Assembly: GCA_964017235.1 (NCBI GenBank)
Contig: OZ024929.1
Span: 112,391,793-112,455,792 of the forward strand
Length of the DNA stretch: 64,000 nucleotides
Reading direction: 5' to 3'
DNA from: Sabellastarte sp. h YS-2021
Lineage: Eukaryota > Annelida > Polychaeta > Sabellida > Sabellidae
Of this stretch, positions 48,982 through 62,075 are shown one piece after another. The position numbers were made by a program, and so were the translations under genes. The first letter of the stretch is position 1, and each line of letters opens with the position of its first letter. The notes beneath the pieces were generated by a model that was not told where the DNA came from, made no database searches, and was given only the letters and a program-made list of their open reading frames with translations.

Positions 48982-49073
48982 GGATTACTGGGGTTGTGAG
49001 CATTGATGAGAATGGAGACAGGAATGCAGACTATTCCCTACTAGATATGAATCCAGACAATGGAAAATTTGAG
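48982..49073 (+). CDS. NPR3-like: Exon 5: receptor ligand-binding domain
   Basis: Acceptor TATCATTCCAG, donor GAG/GTGAGA. With the split codon it reads GITGVVSIDENGDRNADYSL, then LDMNPDNGKFE. GITGxVxIDENGDRxxDYSLxxM is the family's conserved segment in the membrane-proximal part of the extracellular domain. It contributes residues 389-419 and ends in phase 0. Length 92 bases. Confidence 0.94.
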
Positions 49074-50255
49074 GTGAGACTACAAAGCAAGAGAAAAAAA
49101 ATACAATCTGCTGAAAAACTTGACTTATGGCTGCTACGTTATGTAACTGATGCTTTGTGCCAATTTCATAGGCTTAGTCGTCAATTTAATGCAGACCAGT
49201 ACTGATCTGATACATCCTCATGATAACAGAAACATGGTGATGTTAATTGAAAGGAACAGTGTATGACATTTTTGCTCTGAGTTAAAATACATTTAACCTT
49301 GGCCATCGCATGCTGATTTGTGAAAATAAAAACTTCTACTTAGCAAAACCGGAAATCCAAGATAAAACTGTATAATAATGAAACTCTTTCCCTATGATCT
49401 CGTATTATTGTTTATTTGAAAGAAATTTTTCTTCATACACTTTTATATCCAGGGATTTCAGTGTACAACAGCAATCTCATTCTTAATGTCAATTCAAAAT
49501 TTTACAACAGAACTCTGAGGTTTAGTTTTAAAACAAAATGTAAATTTTAAGCAGCTCCGATCATTCCATAATTTTAAAGGATGTTAATTGTTGCTTTGCC
49601 ACTGAAAGGCTACAAGAGAAATATAAGTCGGTAATTTTGACACTTCAATTTGAGAAAACTATTCCCTCACCAAAGTACAAAAACACAAGTGATTTATTTT
49701 CTTTCAAATAGATTTCCTTGATTCCCTTGATTCTCCAAAGACATGTAGAATCCCCATTGCTTTAACATCGATGCACATGACAACAGAAAAAAATTGGTGA
49801 TGCATACCTACTGGATGTCAGATTTGAATGCATTAGTGATCGTCTTGATGAGTTTGCCTCAATGACAAACTGGTGAATGTGGTTTGTTTTTCACGGGAAT
49901 GCTGAAACTAGTCCACAATGAATGGGATCTCCTTTGATACCCTTTGGTGACACAGCTTAAGTCATATCTCCTCTGCAAAGCAAGTCTTTATTGCTTCCAC
50001 CGTTCTAGTCTTTCTGTAGCTGAAATTTGTCCAAAGAATAGACAGTGATTTAATAGTTAATTGTACTTTGGTAGGGATCTGTCATTCGCATGTGTTACTT
50101 TTTCATGCAGAACTAAAATTATATTCTTGTCTTTTTTTTGGAGGGGGGGATATCTTACAATGCCTTGTATATTAAGATGACTGAACTCCATTTGTTGTCG
50201 CATTGCAAAGCATCTTGTTCTGTCAACCTATGTAATAAAAACTTCTGTTTCTGGT

Positions 50256-50315
50256 AATGTTATTTTAAGAGAATCTTCTGAATTTAATGTTATTTTAAGA
50301 GAATCTTCTATATTT
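50256..50315 (+). repeat. Two-copy 30-bp direct duplication
   Basis: AATGTTATTTTAAGAGAATC followed by TTCT occurs at 50256 and again at 50286, with only the last few bases differing. Confidence 0.9.
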
Positions 50316-50319
50316 AAGG

Positions 50320-50705
50320 TTATATTTTGGGGTTGTTCTCTGTGTGTTCATGATAACTCCAAAGTAATGAACATATATCTCTGAAGTTTTTTATGTTGGA
50401 AGGGCCTGACCAAAGGTAGAAGTGATTACATTCGTGGAAAGATCCAGATCATATTCTGGATACAAAAAAAATCCCAAATTTTCAAAGGTCCCATTTTCAA
50501 TGTTTTTATAATGACTTTGACTTTCTGGCTGACATTAATCCAGAAATAATCAGTGGATGTTCATTAATTCTATTATGTGGGTAGAGCCCAGCCAAAGGAA
50601 GAAGTGATTACATTTTGGGAATGATCTGGATTATATTTGGATACAGAAAACCCTTATTATTTTTAAATACACCCTGGTGGAGGTCTGCACTCTACAAATG
50701 CTTTC
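50320..50705 (+). repeat. Dispersed repeat family S, plus orientation, with 3' end
   Basis: Two sub-units of the type ATGTGGGTAGAGCCCAGCCA, AAGGAAGAAGTGATTACATT, GATCTGGATTATATTTGGAT. It ends with GGTGGAGGTCTGCACTCTAC and TGCTTTCTAGTTTTT, an ending shared with 58700-58745 and, inverted, with 62525-62570. No coding is seen. Confidence 0.7.
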
Positions 50706-52287
50706 TAGTTTTTAGAATGGGACACCCTTCTTGAAGAATATGTTACATTGACAAATGTTTATTGCCAGAGTCAGTTGCCTTCATGGTTTTCATGAAACAT
50801 AATATACTCTTGCCTTTTTAGCTTTTTAACCCTGATATGAATTGGCATCCTTGTTTTGACCTGTCATATATGTAATATAATCTTTGTCCCCTTAACATCC
50901 TACATCTGTGACAACACTTGAATAATTAATTTCTTGGAAGATAAGTCTCAAGTGGTAATACACAATGTACATTTTTGAAGAATCTCAGTAGTTATGTAAT
51001 TCATAAAGTCCTATAAATGTTTCATATGCTCTTCTGCCTTGATATACAGTTGTTGTCAGCTTAAACTTAACTAACAGTAAAAACAATTTATGGCTAACTT
51101 TTAAAGTATTTTGTTACTTTATATTGGTCCCTGATACAATCAGATTACAAAAAGGCCTTCCTTTAAGTTCTGTACCTAACCTTGCTTACAGAAACACATA
51201 TCAGCCCAAACAAGGTTATGACTCTATGTCCTTGACCAGTGTGGGCACCCATAAATCTTTACAAGCATAGTCTGAGTAATCCCTTCAAATAGAAGGTTTG
51301 GTGAAATTTGTGAGAGTGTTCTCTTCACTTCTCTGTCATCTATCCCCTTACTACTGATCTTTTCCCTCACAATCCCGCAGAAGAAGATAAAGGATAACCA
51401 AAAGAAAAGCTGTTTGTTGTAGTAGCAGTAGTATTCTCAGCCATGCCAGTGTGGCCACACTCTGCTGCTTTTCTTGTACAGGCTGTTAAGACAGTGCTGA
51501 CGGCAAGGTCATAAGAATTAAGTGTGTATGGAATAAGATATAACACTACTTGAGAGGTTCCTGCAATGAATGCAGTCATAAAAGAAGGGATTTATCTCCA
51601 TAGTAACGTAAACTGTTTTCACTCTTTCTTTGCAGTGCTGTACAAATGAAACGACAGTTGGGGGTCTTCTGTTACTGATGTTTCTGACTCATTTTTTTTT
51701 CCACTGGAGAAAGATTTGAAGGGCTTTTCATGAGTTGATATTACATTTTGACACATTGTCGTGGCCATATATAACAAAAGGAAATACCTGGCTTTTATTT
51801 CACAGAGTTATTGTTCAGCCCAGATAAAATAAGGGTAGAACTGTGGTCACCAGATCAGCTGAATGGCAAATCATTACTTGATTTCGCAAGCTATGTCACC
51901 CGTGTAAATTTTAATCCATTTATAGTAAGTGACACATCCAGGGTAGGGGATATAAATAAAGTTGAAACACTCACTAAAATATGGTATTGTTATCCCTTTC
52001 TGTGGATGTCCAGCATGAATCCCATTTTTATGTTAGCTTACAAAATTTTAATAATATGACCATCATCCCCTTGGACATAATTGGTGTGTTGTTTTGACAT
52101 TGAGTCTTTTAATGGGGCTAATTTTTCTATAAATTAATATAATTTCTGTATGTCTCTTCATTATATGAATTTAATATAATATTACCAATTTCATTATCAA
52201 AGAAACACGACCAAATATCACTGTGCTATATTGTCAATGCCTGGTCCCAAAACATGAGCATGAAAATGAACATTTACTTTATAATTA

Positions 52288-53560
52288 AGCATCCCTGAAA
52301 AGGGCGCTTATTTGTTTTTGCTTCAGTTTCCTCGCCGCTGCCGCATAATGGTCTCTCTTCAGTATCTCCCTTATTATTTTAACCATATTTAGCAGTTATA
52401 TACCTTAGGCATGGGAAAATATTTTCACATGCTTAAACGTGACCTTTGATCTTTATCAAGGTCACATGATCAAAAAATAGTTTTTTTGGGGGGTACACCC
52501 GCCTGTCATCGCCGCTCAGCAAAATCTACTGACCGCAGAGGCTTGCAATTTTACTCACATGTTCATACTATCAAAAATACAACCTGATTAAATTTTGGAA
52601 GAGATCCGATAAAAATTAACTGATTTATAAGTGATTTTCTCACAGGTACCAACCAGAAAGCTTAAAATTCAGGTGACCCCCCCATTATCTTCTTAACTAT
52701 TGCATTCTCAGCCATAAAATATATTGGGAGGTAGTTGGAAACCATATGTGGAGAGTCTAGAAAGAAAGTCAAATTTCCCGCCCAAGCCACTTATAGGGGT
52801 CAAACAGGGGTCATAAAATAGCCGATTTTGACATTTTGCCTTATATTTCTTTTATTATTGGTTTTAGAGCTCTACAATGTGTTAAGAGGTATTGGGAAAC
52901 CATATGTGAAGAGTCTAGATAGCCAGTCAGATTTACCCCCTGACCCCCCCCCCCCCCCCCTCCCCCCCTTATGGGTCAACTGGGGTCATAAAGTAGCAGA
53001 TTTCATCCCTTTGCTTTATATCTCCTTTATTATTGCTTTTACAGCTTTAGAATAGATTTCATATAAGGAGAGTCTAGATAGCCGGCCAGATTTACCCCCT
53101 GACCCCCTCATATAGGTCAAACTGGGGTCATAAAAGAGCAGATTTTGTGTTTTTTGCCTTATATCTCCTTTAAAACTACTCTTCTTACAAATTATAGCAT
53201 TTATTAAATTAACTTTTTGCAATTTATGACCATAGAAAACAAAATAAAGCTTAAATTTTCTTTCATGTTAATGCATAAACTTCCACATTGTCTGCTTAAC
53301 TTGCACTTCTTCTCTCAGCACTGCATGTTTTTACTTGCAAAAACCTTTTTCTACTTTATATTGTATTGCATTTAACCTTTGGGACGCTTTGTTTTTGTAA
53401 GCAAAAATATTTTTCTAGTTTTACTGGTAATCTGAGCCAATACTTCTTTTTAACCATATTTGGCGATTACATACCTTAGGCATGGGAAAATATTTTCACA
53501 TGCTTAAATGTGACCTTTAATCTTTATCAAGGTCACATGATCAAAAAGCAGTTTTGTTAC
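52288..53560 (+). repeat. Hairpin-led interspersed repeat with ~158-bp tandem units
   Basis: A hairpin at 52288-52308 (AGC..CCCT, GAAA loop, AGGG.GCT) is followed by TATTTGTTTTTGC. A block GCATGGGAAAATATTTTCAC ... AAGGTCACATGATCAAAAA occurs at 52411-52475 and again at 53482-53550. Between them lie tandem units of about 158 bases (marks GAGAGTCTAG at 52751, 52909 and 53068; the third is shortened). One unit has expanded to C17-T-C7 at 52944-52968. Confidence 0.75.
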
Positions 53561-54671
53561 CCTGAATAAAATGCAGAACATCTATGGCACAAACAATATG
53601 TGCATGCACAGCTTGTCAAGCTATCAAACTTTTATTTTAGTGCTCAATATCTGTACTTGCAAAGTTTAAGGGGCTCAAAAAATTATATTATTTCAGAACT
53701 ATATTGTCATTGGAAAAGCCTGGGTCATTAACTTTAAGCTATTATATCAGATTCTAATGGCAGAATAGTAACTGTCGTAGCCATAAATATAAGAAGTAAA
53801 AGTTTGTGACACTGCCTTGGGGGAATCATTTAGTTGTTTGGCCATCTGTTACCTGAAATGTAAGCTATTGCAAATTTGCATCCGTATCATAAAAATACAC
53901 ATAAGCAGTTTTGTTACTGCTTCCTGGAATCAGAAATTCAAGACTGCTAATATCACACTGTTTTGGGGGAATTTGAAAGCAGTGTAAAACTTTCTTTATG
54001 ATATAAAACATCTCAGAGGATATATGTTCTGGAATGAATGGCTTGCATTAAGGGCAGTTCTTTCATTGTAAACAGAGCCATTAAACTTAACTCTAGTCAG
54101 TGTTTTTCTATAAATTTACTGCAGCCATTTGCATTCTTTACCTCTGTCAGCACCATTGTAGCTCAATTCTCTATGCTTGACAAGAAAAAGAAAATATGCA
54201 TTGTTCGGAAGGCATTGTTTCCAGAACATGATCAACATATAAACCTCTAGCCCAATTTATTCTCTCTCGAGGGGGAGCTTTTGTCTGTCACTGCAGAACT
54301 TTCATAAAAATATGCATCCTTTAAGTAATTGTGTTTAATGGAGGTATAAAAGTTAGTCTCACTACACATTAAACAACCTTATTTTCTAGAAAGGAAAGAA
54401 AATTAAGCTGGGAAGCATTACGGTGTTAGGTTTTCAAATAAAACATCTTTGAATGGCTCTCTAGTTAATTGCAAACTTCTAGTATAATGAAAGAAAGTTT
54501 ATATCAAGAAAAAAAACAGGCTTAACAACACATTTGGATGTAGCATATGTTATATGATATATTTAGTTATGTCATATCTTAAGTTAAATCAACTCATATT
54601 ACAAACTCCATGAGATCTTATCTATTATGCCTTGACTCTCCTAAAAGGATATGCTTAAGGACTTTATTTTT

Positions 54672-54876
54672 ATTACTTTGGCAGTGAGAACATTGGTATC
54701 GATTTCAGACATTAAAATTGCACTTTTTGCCTGTGATGGCTAACTACTTTGGCAGTAAGAACATTACTTTGCACTCAAGAAGGTATATTGTTCTTTTGTA
54801 GGTGTTCTAGTTACATTGCTATAGCAAGAACATCAGTGTCCACTCTAGAGAGTCTATAACTGTGTGATACTTGCAG
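54672..54876 (+). repeat. Three decayed copies of the exon 6 start, ~71-72-bp period
   Basis: TACTTTGGCAGT, from exon 6 (54889), also occurs at 54674 and 54745; the spacings are 71 and 144 (twice 72). A third copy around 54800-54830 is more decayed. The copy at 54734 reads VMANYFGSKNI in the exon's frame, but its acceptor AG has become CT. The copy at 54801 keeps TTTTGTAG/GTG but meets a stop at the third codon. The true acceptor follows at 54876. Confidence 0.85.
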
Positions 54877-55015
54877 GTGGTGGCTAATTACTTTGGCAGT
54901 AAGAAGAAATATGAGGCAGTACCTGGAAAGTCCATTCACTGGGCCGGAGGCAGAGAGAGTGCTCCTCCTGACACCCCAGAGTGTGGGTTTGATCGCTCTG
55001 GGTGTCCACCTGAAG
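54877..55015 (+). CDS. NPR3-like: Exon 6: receptor membrane-proximal extracellular region
   Basis: Acceptor ATACTTGCAG, donor GAAG/GTCAGT. It reads VVANYFGSKKKYEAVPGKSI, then HWAGGRESAPPDTPECGFDR, then SGCPPEG. IHWAGGR..PP.D.P.CGF....C is the family signature just before the transmembrane helix. Two cysteines (PECGF and SGCPP) could form the membrane-proximal disulfide known in the family. It contributes residues 420-466 and ends in phase 1. Confidence 0.94.
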
Positions 55016-57179
55016 GTCAGTGCAAGAGTAGAAAAAATTCTAGATAAAGTTTGGAAAAAGTTTTTTACCCTTATGTTTTACATGCTATGTGTTTATTCAT
55101 GTTCCTCTTTGTTTTTATTTTCTGTCCAAATTGAGCCAAATATAATGAATGTCTGTGTGACTTCCAAGGGTTACCTACCATGACCGGGAAGAAGATAAAA
55201 ATTTCCCGAATAAAATACATATGTCCTTGGTTACTGTCTTTTAGAAATATGTCTTTAAAATATGTCAGGAATTCTATGTATTCATCTAAACAGGATACCA
55301 GTGTCCCTACTACTACGATTACTTGTTTAAAGCCCTTGGTGACGAGGATCACACAGTGTAAAGTCACTAAAATCTTGATCCTGTGCTATAAATATGTGAG
55401 ATGTTCTGTGCTTTGTTTTATTTTAAAGCAAAAATTGAACCAAATAACATTAATTTGAATGTTAATATGTCTGATATTACTATGTCTGATGAATTTAAGC
55501 AGGTAAGTACTCACAGATATACTTCCACCATATACTGTACAAGCAAAAATTTTAGCAAGGTGAAAATTTCACTAATTCCCAATTTTTAAGATATTCACAA
55601 AAATTAATTTGCACTAATGGTTACTTTGTAATTTAGAGATTCATGAAGATTTAAAATTTCACAAGGAATTTATTTTCAATATCCAGGTTCATCAGTTGAA
55701 ATACCCAAACTTAATGCCCATTGAAAATTTCAATTTATACAACACTAATAGACTTAACTATGAAATACAATTGAAGTCCTGTTTAGTCGAACCTCAGGGA
55801 CAAGTAAACCACTTCTACTTAACAGGTACTTTCAGATAACAAGGAAATAATGCAAAATGCCATCTGATAATATAGTGGTGCAGTTAACCAGTGTTCCACT
55901 CTTCATTTTGTTGTTGTAGAAATGACGAAATCCACATAGAATATTAAAAAAAACGGTTATTGGAAACAGTATAATTTGGGCTTTCTAATGGGTGATAGTT
56001 TATCAAAACAATTAGAAAAACAGAACATAAACTTGGATAGATATTTGACTACTATGACTTGCTGTTCATTTCTACCCAAGAGAAAATTCTATTTCAGAGT
56101 TTTACTTAGAGAGGTTCAGATGTAAAATTAATATAAAATATTAAACCTTATTCTTTTAAAGTGTGGTTGTAAAAAAAGTGTGAGTGTCGAAGTCTGAAAC
56201 TTTATGACAAAGCAAATGTATTTATTAAGCAGAATTTTGACACACCTACAGGGATTTAAAATGCAAGTTTTAATCTGTACTGATAGATGCAGTATCAAAT
56301 ATACAACAGTAAATAACAGTCTGTATATACAGTGACACTGGTAAGTCAACATGGACTGAAAATTAACAGCTTATAAAGCAACTGTATGACTGATACCGAT
56401 GACCTGTGCATGAAGTATCTTCAGGCAGTTAAGTTTTCTAGTAGCTATTGTGTCCGTTAATACATTGGAGTATAGCTCTCACTTAGCACAGCTTATGATC
56501 AATTAATTGATCTCATGAGTCCCGAGTCAGTGCACATACTGTAAATGGGAACCACTGTAGCTCATGTTTCATTCCCAGTTGACCAGATTGGAGCTCAGTT
56601 ACTGCAGCAAATGTGACGGTATTAGCCTTTGTCAACGCTCAGACTGATGAAAGCATGTTGTTATCTGTTTGAATTTATAGCTATATTTGAGGGGAGGGGA
56701 GGATGTTCTCTTCCGCCTGTAATAAATATATCTGATAAATCTGGCTAATAATGTAACAGGGTTCATGCTGTCACATCTGTAGCAAGTGAGATGGTTATGA
56801 CTCACAGTGAATTCAAGGTATATCAGTTTGTTGCAAGAAATTATTTTTGGAAGGCTCATAAAAACTGTAGATAGTAATTATTTGTGACATTTTGCCTTAA
56901 GTTACTTAATCCACAGGTCAGCAAAATTGGTCATTTACTTTATATTAAGCTATTCATTTTCAGTACATTGCAATTTGAAAATGTTGCTATATATACACAC
57001 CTGAACCAAATATATTATTTTTCAAAAGGTCAGTAGTTCAAATTTAATGGTGTGATTGCATAATTCAGAAACCAGTAATTGAACAATTTATAACTGAAGC
57101 TGCCACTAGAAGATAAAGGAGCTTAAATGGACAATAATCAAGAATTTGAGGAAACATGTTTCTTTTTAGCATCTTTTCA

Positions 57180-57960
57180 CCCTGCAGCATTTAAAGGCTG
57201 CGGGGGTATTGTTTTCAGTCAGTATTGTAGCTGTGAGGAGAAACAAGAATTGAAAAGAACGAGATTTGGGCTTTATTAACTTCCAACATGTTAGTTCATA
57301 ATACACAAGATCACATGATGTGACTAAAACAAGAGACAAATGCCCTCATTTAGAGACATTCTCATTCATACAATAGTAAAACATAATTGGCATAAAGAAA
57401 TATCATATTGTAAAATAACACATTTATAAAAGTCAAAATATTACAATAATTGTACCATAAGATAAGCTTAATAAGGGCGGGTGGGAAGGGGTAAAAATTG
57501 CTGTTCAACTTCTAAGTGCACAATGAAGGGACTAACAGTGAGCTTGAAGTGGAGGTGGAAAGGGGTAATTCATTGGTCAAATATGAAAGGGGAAAGGTGA
57601 TTGGCCGCATAGAGAAAAGGGAGAGTTTATATTATTTTCACCCATGGCATTGGACCGGGCTGGCAGGCAACAGGTTGGCAATGGAAAACATCTTATCCTG
57701 GGTGTATGTGAGAAACCGTAAGAAGTAGGAAATTGATAGATGGTAAGGACATTGATTGAGGGGTGTAACTGTATAATGGCACGGTTGTTTACCTTTGATC
57801 TTGCCGTAGTGACCTTGAACTTTAAAATCTTGTCCAAGCTTTATTGGGAAAAGGGTAATATGTACAAAGGTGGTACATGGTAGGGGCATTAGTTAAGGGG
57901 TGTAGGTGTGCATCGTGGTGTGATCTTGATTTGACCTTTAAGTTGCAACCAAGATATATA
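57180..57960 (+). repeat. Possible hairpin-led repeat
   Basis: A hairpin at 57180-57204 (CCC.GCAGC pairing with GCTGCGGG, loop ATTTAAAG) is followed by GGTATTGTTTTCAGTCAGTA. Downstream, two units around 57755-57830 and 57890-57945 share a GGGGTGTA...GATCTTG...TGACCTT order. The extent is a guess. Confidence 0.4.
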
Positions 57961-58569
57961 ATTGTAAATTTGTCAATTGTTATTGAAAACTACAGTTTCA
58001 GAAGGAAGTTAAGGAAAGGAAAAAGGCTATATACCTATTACATTTTCAGAAAATTACCCAAATTAATTTTTTCCACTAAAGCTTAGATTTACTTAAAATC
58101 AACACATATTTATAATTTCCATATGAATTATTTTTTAACTATCCAATCTTATTAGACAAAATAGCTAAAATTAATATCCTGTGATAATTTGCACTTATAC
58201 AGTATTAGCAAATGTAAATAGAGTGAAAATTCAAATGTAAAAATGTAGGTTAATAGTAGTTTAAAATATAAACTAACATAAACATAGATCCCTGAAAGTT
58301 ACACATGTATTTGTATAAAAAGTGCATTTACTTTTTTCCTCTGCCAAGGTGGATATGTTTTTAGTGGTGTTTTTTGTCTATTTTCAAAATAGCTTAAAAT
58401 ATTTTGGTCAGAGTTTTTAAAACTTTCACGTAATGCTGACAGTGACACAAGGAACAGATGATTCAATTTCTTGGTGATCCAGAACACTGTCTGAATTCAG
58501 GAATTTTTGAGGGATTTTTCATTAGCGAGATAGAACCATTTTTAGTACATGTGCATAAATCTCCGTAGT

Positions 58570-58750
58570 TAATCATTTGATTGCTTGGCAAAAAATAAAG
58601 GAAACTCCCACAATAGTATCTATAACATACCTAAGTTTGATTTGGATCCTGGCAAAATTCCACTTACTGTATCCGTATCAGGAAAAAAATAGGGGTGGAA
58701 ACAAGCTGCTTGGCAGAGGTTTGCACTCTCCAAATGCTTTTCTAGTTCAC
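58570..58750 (+). repeat. Dispersed repeat family S, 3' end
   Basis: GGCAGAGGTTTGCACTCTCC, then AAATGCTTTTCTAGTT, the same ending as at 50670-50705. The preceding sequence has a GATTTGGATCC block but is decayed. Confidence 0.6.
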
Positions 58751-60029
58751 AAAGGAAAATAACAACATTATACAAATAACTTAGCACTGTATATTGTCAA
58801 TATTAAAATACATGGAATCCATGTAGACCATACAGGTAAACTATGATATTCCATTTTTAGAATGATTAGAAAGGATATGGTTCATTTATGCCATTTGTCA
58901 TGATGAGCAACCAAGCTCAAATTAAAATCAAATTTCTGATCAAGTTAACAATTGAAGTATTTTCTGTGTTAAATTTATACAATGTCACTTGGCTTAAACA
59001 GGTCTTTTGGACAGGCTTATATCTTTCTCTAAATTCATATTTTCAGCTATGTCTATGTTATTTGCAATTAAAATAGAATTCAGTTATATTTTTACAACAT
59101 GAAAACATCATTAAATTCATGAGAACAAATTAAGTGTAATGACTTGCAGTAGAAAAATAAGAATTACCATCAAATTGCACTTTCATTGCTTGCTCTATAG
59201 GCACAAAATATGTTTGTCCACCATATACGACATGCAGGTCATTTAGATCATGCTTGGTCGATACTGCAGGGCCAGAACTAGGCTAATATTTTGTGAGGAT
59301 TTTAAAGCTCCCACTAGTTTTCCTCTGGGTGATATTACTTCATTACATGGTTCCTGCCTGTCATCTCACCAGCAATGTCTGAATAAGTAAATGTTACTAG
59401 TCAGGAGACTGCCGAGACTGGTGATGACCCAGACACTCAAACATCCTGTGCAGCTCATTTTAATATAGTCCTCCATCTGTTTAAAGGCCGCAGTTCTTGT
59501 CCCAGGGTAAACTCTGAAGGTACTGCTTGTCCCTTCATATTACACCCGGGTAGATTCAGAAGACCCTGAAAGCAAACCATACAACCAAACTCCTTTCACA
59601 TGTAACCAGTTTGATAATAAACTCTTCTGTTTATTTTTAGATACACTATGGTAACATAAAAATAGTCCCATGTGATAGGTTAATTTTTGAGTTATTGACC
59701 ATGTATATGTTGGGATGTTACTTTAGCATCATATTTAACAGGAATGAGTGATCCAAATGCCCTTTAAACTGTTTTAGTCTTTAAACTACATATAAGTCAC
59801 CCAGATAAAATAGTATTGCCACAATTTCCCAGGTGGTACATTAAGACATAGCCCACATGTGAAGAATATTAATTTATATGGGAACAATACTTCTGTGTAT
59901 GGATATTTATCATAACTGGCCAACAATTTTGTTGGTTTATTGCACTTGTTTTGTGTGAATGACCATAGATTTCTTTGAGATAAATACACAGTCACACATA
60001 CACAAGTTACAGATATAGTCAACAGAAGA

Positions 60030-60257
60030 TTTATTTTTTGGTGTTACGTCGCTTTCAACAGCCAGGGTCATATTGTGATGGATAGTTTACGGGTGGAGGA
60101 AACAGTGCATACTAGTTGGTCAAGATTCTGCACTGTAAACCACTGGGCATCAGTTAGTAACTACTGACTTTCCAATATGAAGTGGTGGGGCAGAGATTCG
60201 AACCGGTGACCTCAGAGGTTAAAGACAGGCTCTCTAACCACTACACCATCGAGCCCC
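60030..60257 (-). mobile_element. SINE, full-length, best-preserved promoter boxes
   Basis: On the minus strand: GGGGCTCGATGGTGTAGTGG, then TTAGAGAG (A box), and GGTTCGAATCTC (canonical B box). The body follows, ending with TGTTGAAAGCGACGTAACAC and a short A-T tail. No clear target duplication. Confidence 0.88.
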
Positions 60258-62075
60258 ATATACAAAAAAAACAACCAAATAAGCTTTTAGGATAATTTCT
60301 AAGGGGTGATAATGCTATTATATTTGAAACCAACACCCCAGATGTTCAAATAACCAATAAACATGCAGTTTACAAAATCATACTTTTTAAATGAATAATT
60401 CAGAGTGGCTGGACTTTCCTCTTTGTTTATTTTATACGTTTTTGAGGTGTGTACAAAGTTACCAACCCAAGCAGTAAATATTAACACTGCAAAATAAGTT
60501 AAGTCACATGGCACTTGGTTCAAAATGCGAGACAAACTACCTGATAACCATGTTGTGAGTGGGTGGATAGGGTAATTTACTGCAATCCAGTGTAGGTCAA
60601 AGTCCTACTCAATATCCCCCACCCTTAATTTCTTTATTTCACTTAATGTGTGGTCGTAACCATATCTTAGATTCTGCGTGTTTATGTCAAATGAAAGTCT
60701 ATGGTATTACAGGCTTTGTAAATCTTGTGGTCTGTCTTTCAAAATTGCTGCATTTATGCTGTATAATGATATTTATTGTGCAAGAAAGTGACATTTATGG
60801 CACTCAATCTTTGTCTAAGTGATTTCTAACACATTACAAGAATAACAGACAAAGGGTCTGTCATTAATTGAGCCATGGTTAAAAGGTGTAAGTAAAAAAT
60901 AAAGCTAAACAATGGGCTAAAATAGGCATAAAGATATGGTCAAGCTGAAAGCTGACATCAGATTCTATAAAGGTTACCACCAAAATGTCAGATGGTAATT
61001 GCTTTACATCTGTTTGATAAAATATGTCTAGAAATATTTACAAAAGAAGTGGTATCAAATCTTAAATCTTATCAAATCTAGCTGAACCCACCTCCAGACT
61101 ATTATGCTTCATTTAGAACACGACCTATGAGGTATAACAAGTAACATGCTGGTGTTATCATCAGCAGGTTAGTAAACACAAATCTGGATCAATGAACATC
61201 GGATTAAATTAAGGAAAAGGAGATTAACTTTTAATCAGATTTTTGCATTTGGTGTTCACACAAGTTGGTGTTCACAAAATATTTGTTCAGATAGTTAGAT
61301 AAAATTTTGGATAATTTTGATCCAAGTGGTTTAAATGAGTTATTTTTAGATTAACATATATCAAAAAGGGCCAATAGAAGATGTTTTGATCTTTCAACCA
61401 GTCATCACACAGAGGCAGGTGGTATTTGGTGATCTAATGAACCTTTTAGACTACCTAAGTAATGAACAACTTCATTCAAATATGTGACAGATAACACAAA
61501 TATTTGTTCTTCTCAGCTTCTATGAAGTGATCTTTGATTTTTGAATAGTTATTTGATCTACTGACTTACTTGATACTTTTTCTCCATTAAATTGATCTGA
61601 ACTTGATCTAATCTCAATCCATGTTGCTAGTGAATACCTACTGTTGATACATTCTGTTGAATCTTTCGAAGTGAAATCTCTGCAGGTCAAATAATATTTC
61701 GTCTGAATCAGGGTTAGCAATAACAAAGAGAATTACCTTATACTGACCAATTACACACCTCTGCTTGAACTGAGTCATGGATGGTTATACAGATATATGA
61801 CTGGGACAATGGTAGGGATTTAAGTAACATAGTTACCCAACCCAAAAGTCAAAGAAACACAAACTTCTTTGTCAGTTGTTAATTCCAAGAGCAATTAATA
61901 ACTATTCCATGGCTACAGATCATAGGTGTGGTTTGGCAACAGGTGCTGAGAGTTACCAAAATAAATTTTGCTGCAACCAGTTACCAGCCATGGTGTAAAA
62001 AGAAACCTTGCTGAACAATCAGTTCTAGGAAAAGGGATTCCAGTGTACTAACCATTATGTTTTGTCTACTTTTAG

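Larger units (their letters stand above)
49074..54876 (+). other. Intron 5 (5.8 kb)
   Basis: Runs from GTGAGA to GATACTTGCAG. Contents: a 30-bp tandem duplication (50256), a family S repeat (50320), a hairpin-led repeat with ~158-bp tandem units (52288) and the exon 6 junction array (54672). The stretches 49080-50250, 50710-52280 and 53600-54660 show nothing I can name. Confidence 0.85.
55016..62075 (+). other. Intron 6 (7.1 kb)
   Basis: Runs from GTCAGT to GTCTACTTTTAG. Contents: a hairpin-led repeat (57180), a family S 3' end (58570) and a SINE (60030). A GTCGAACCTCAGGG-type motif at 55787 may be the decayed end of a pogo-like element. The stretches 55020-57170, 58760-60020 and 60260-62070 show nothing I can name. 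Confidence 0.85.

Noticed and set aside
60030..60257. tRNA gene suggested by A and B boxes on the minus strand
   Set aside because: The tRNA-like head is followed by a SINE body and tail, and four related copies exist in the window. It is not a functional tRNA.
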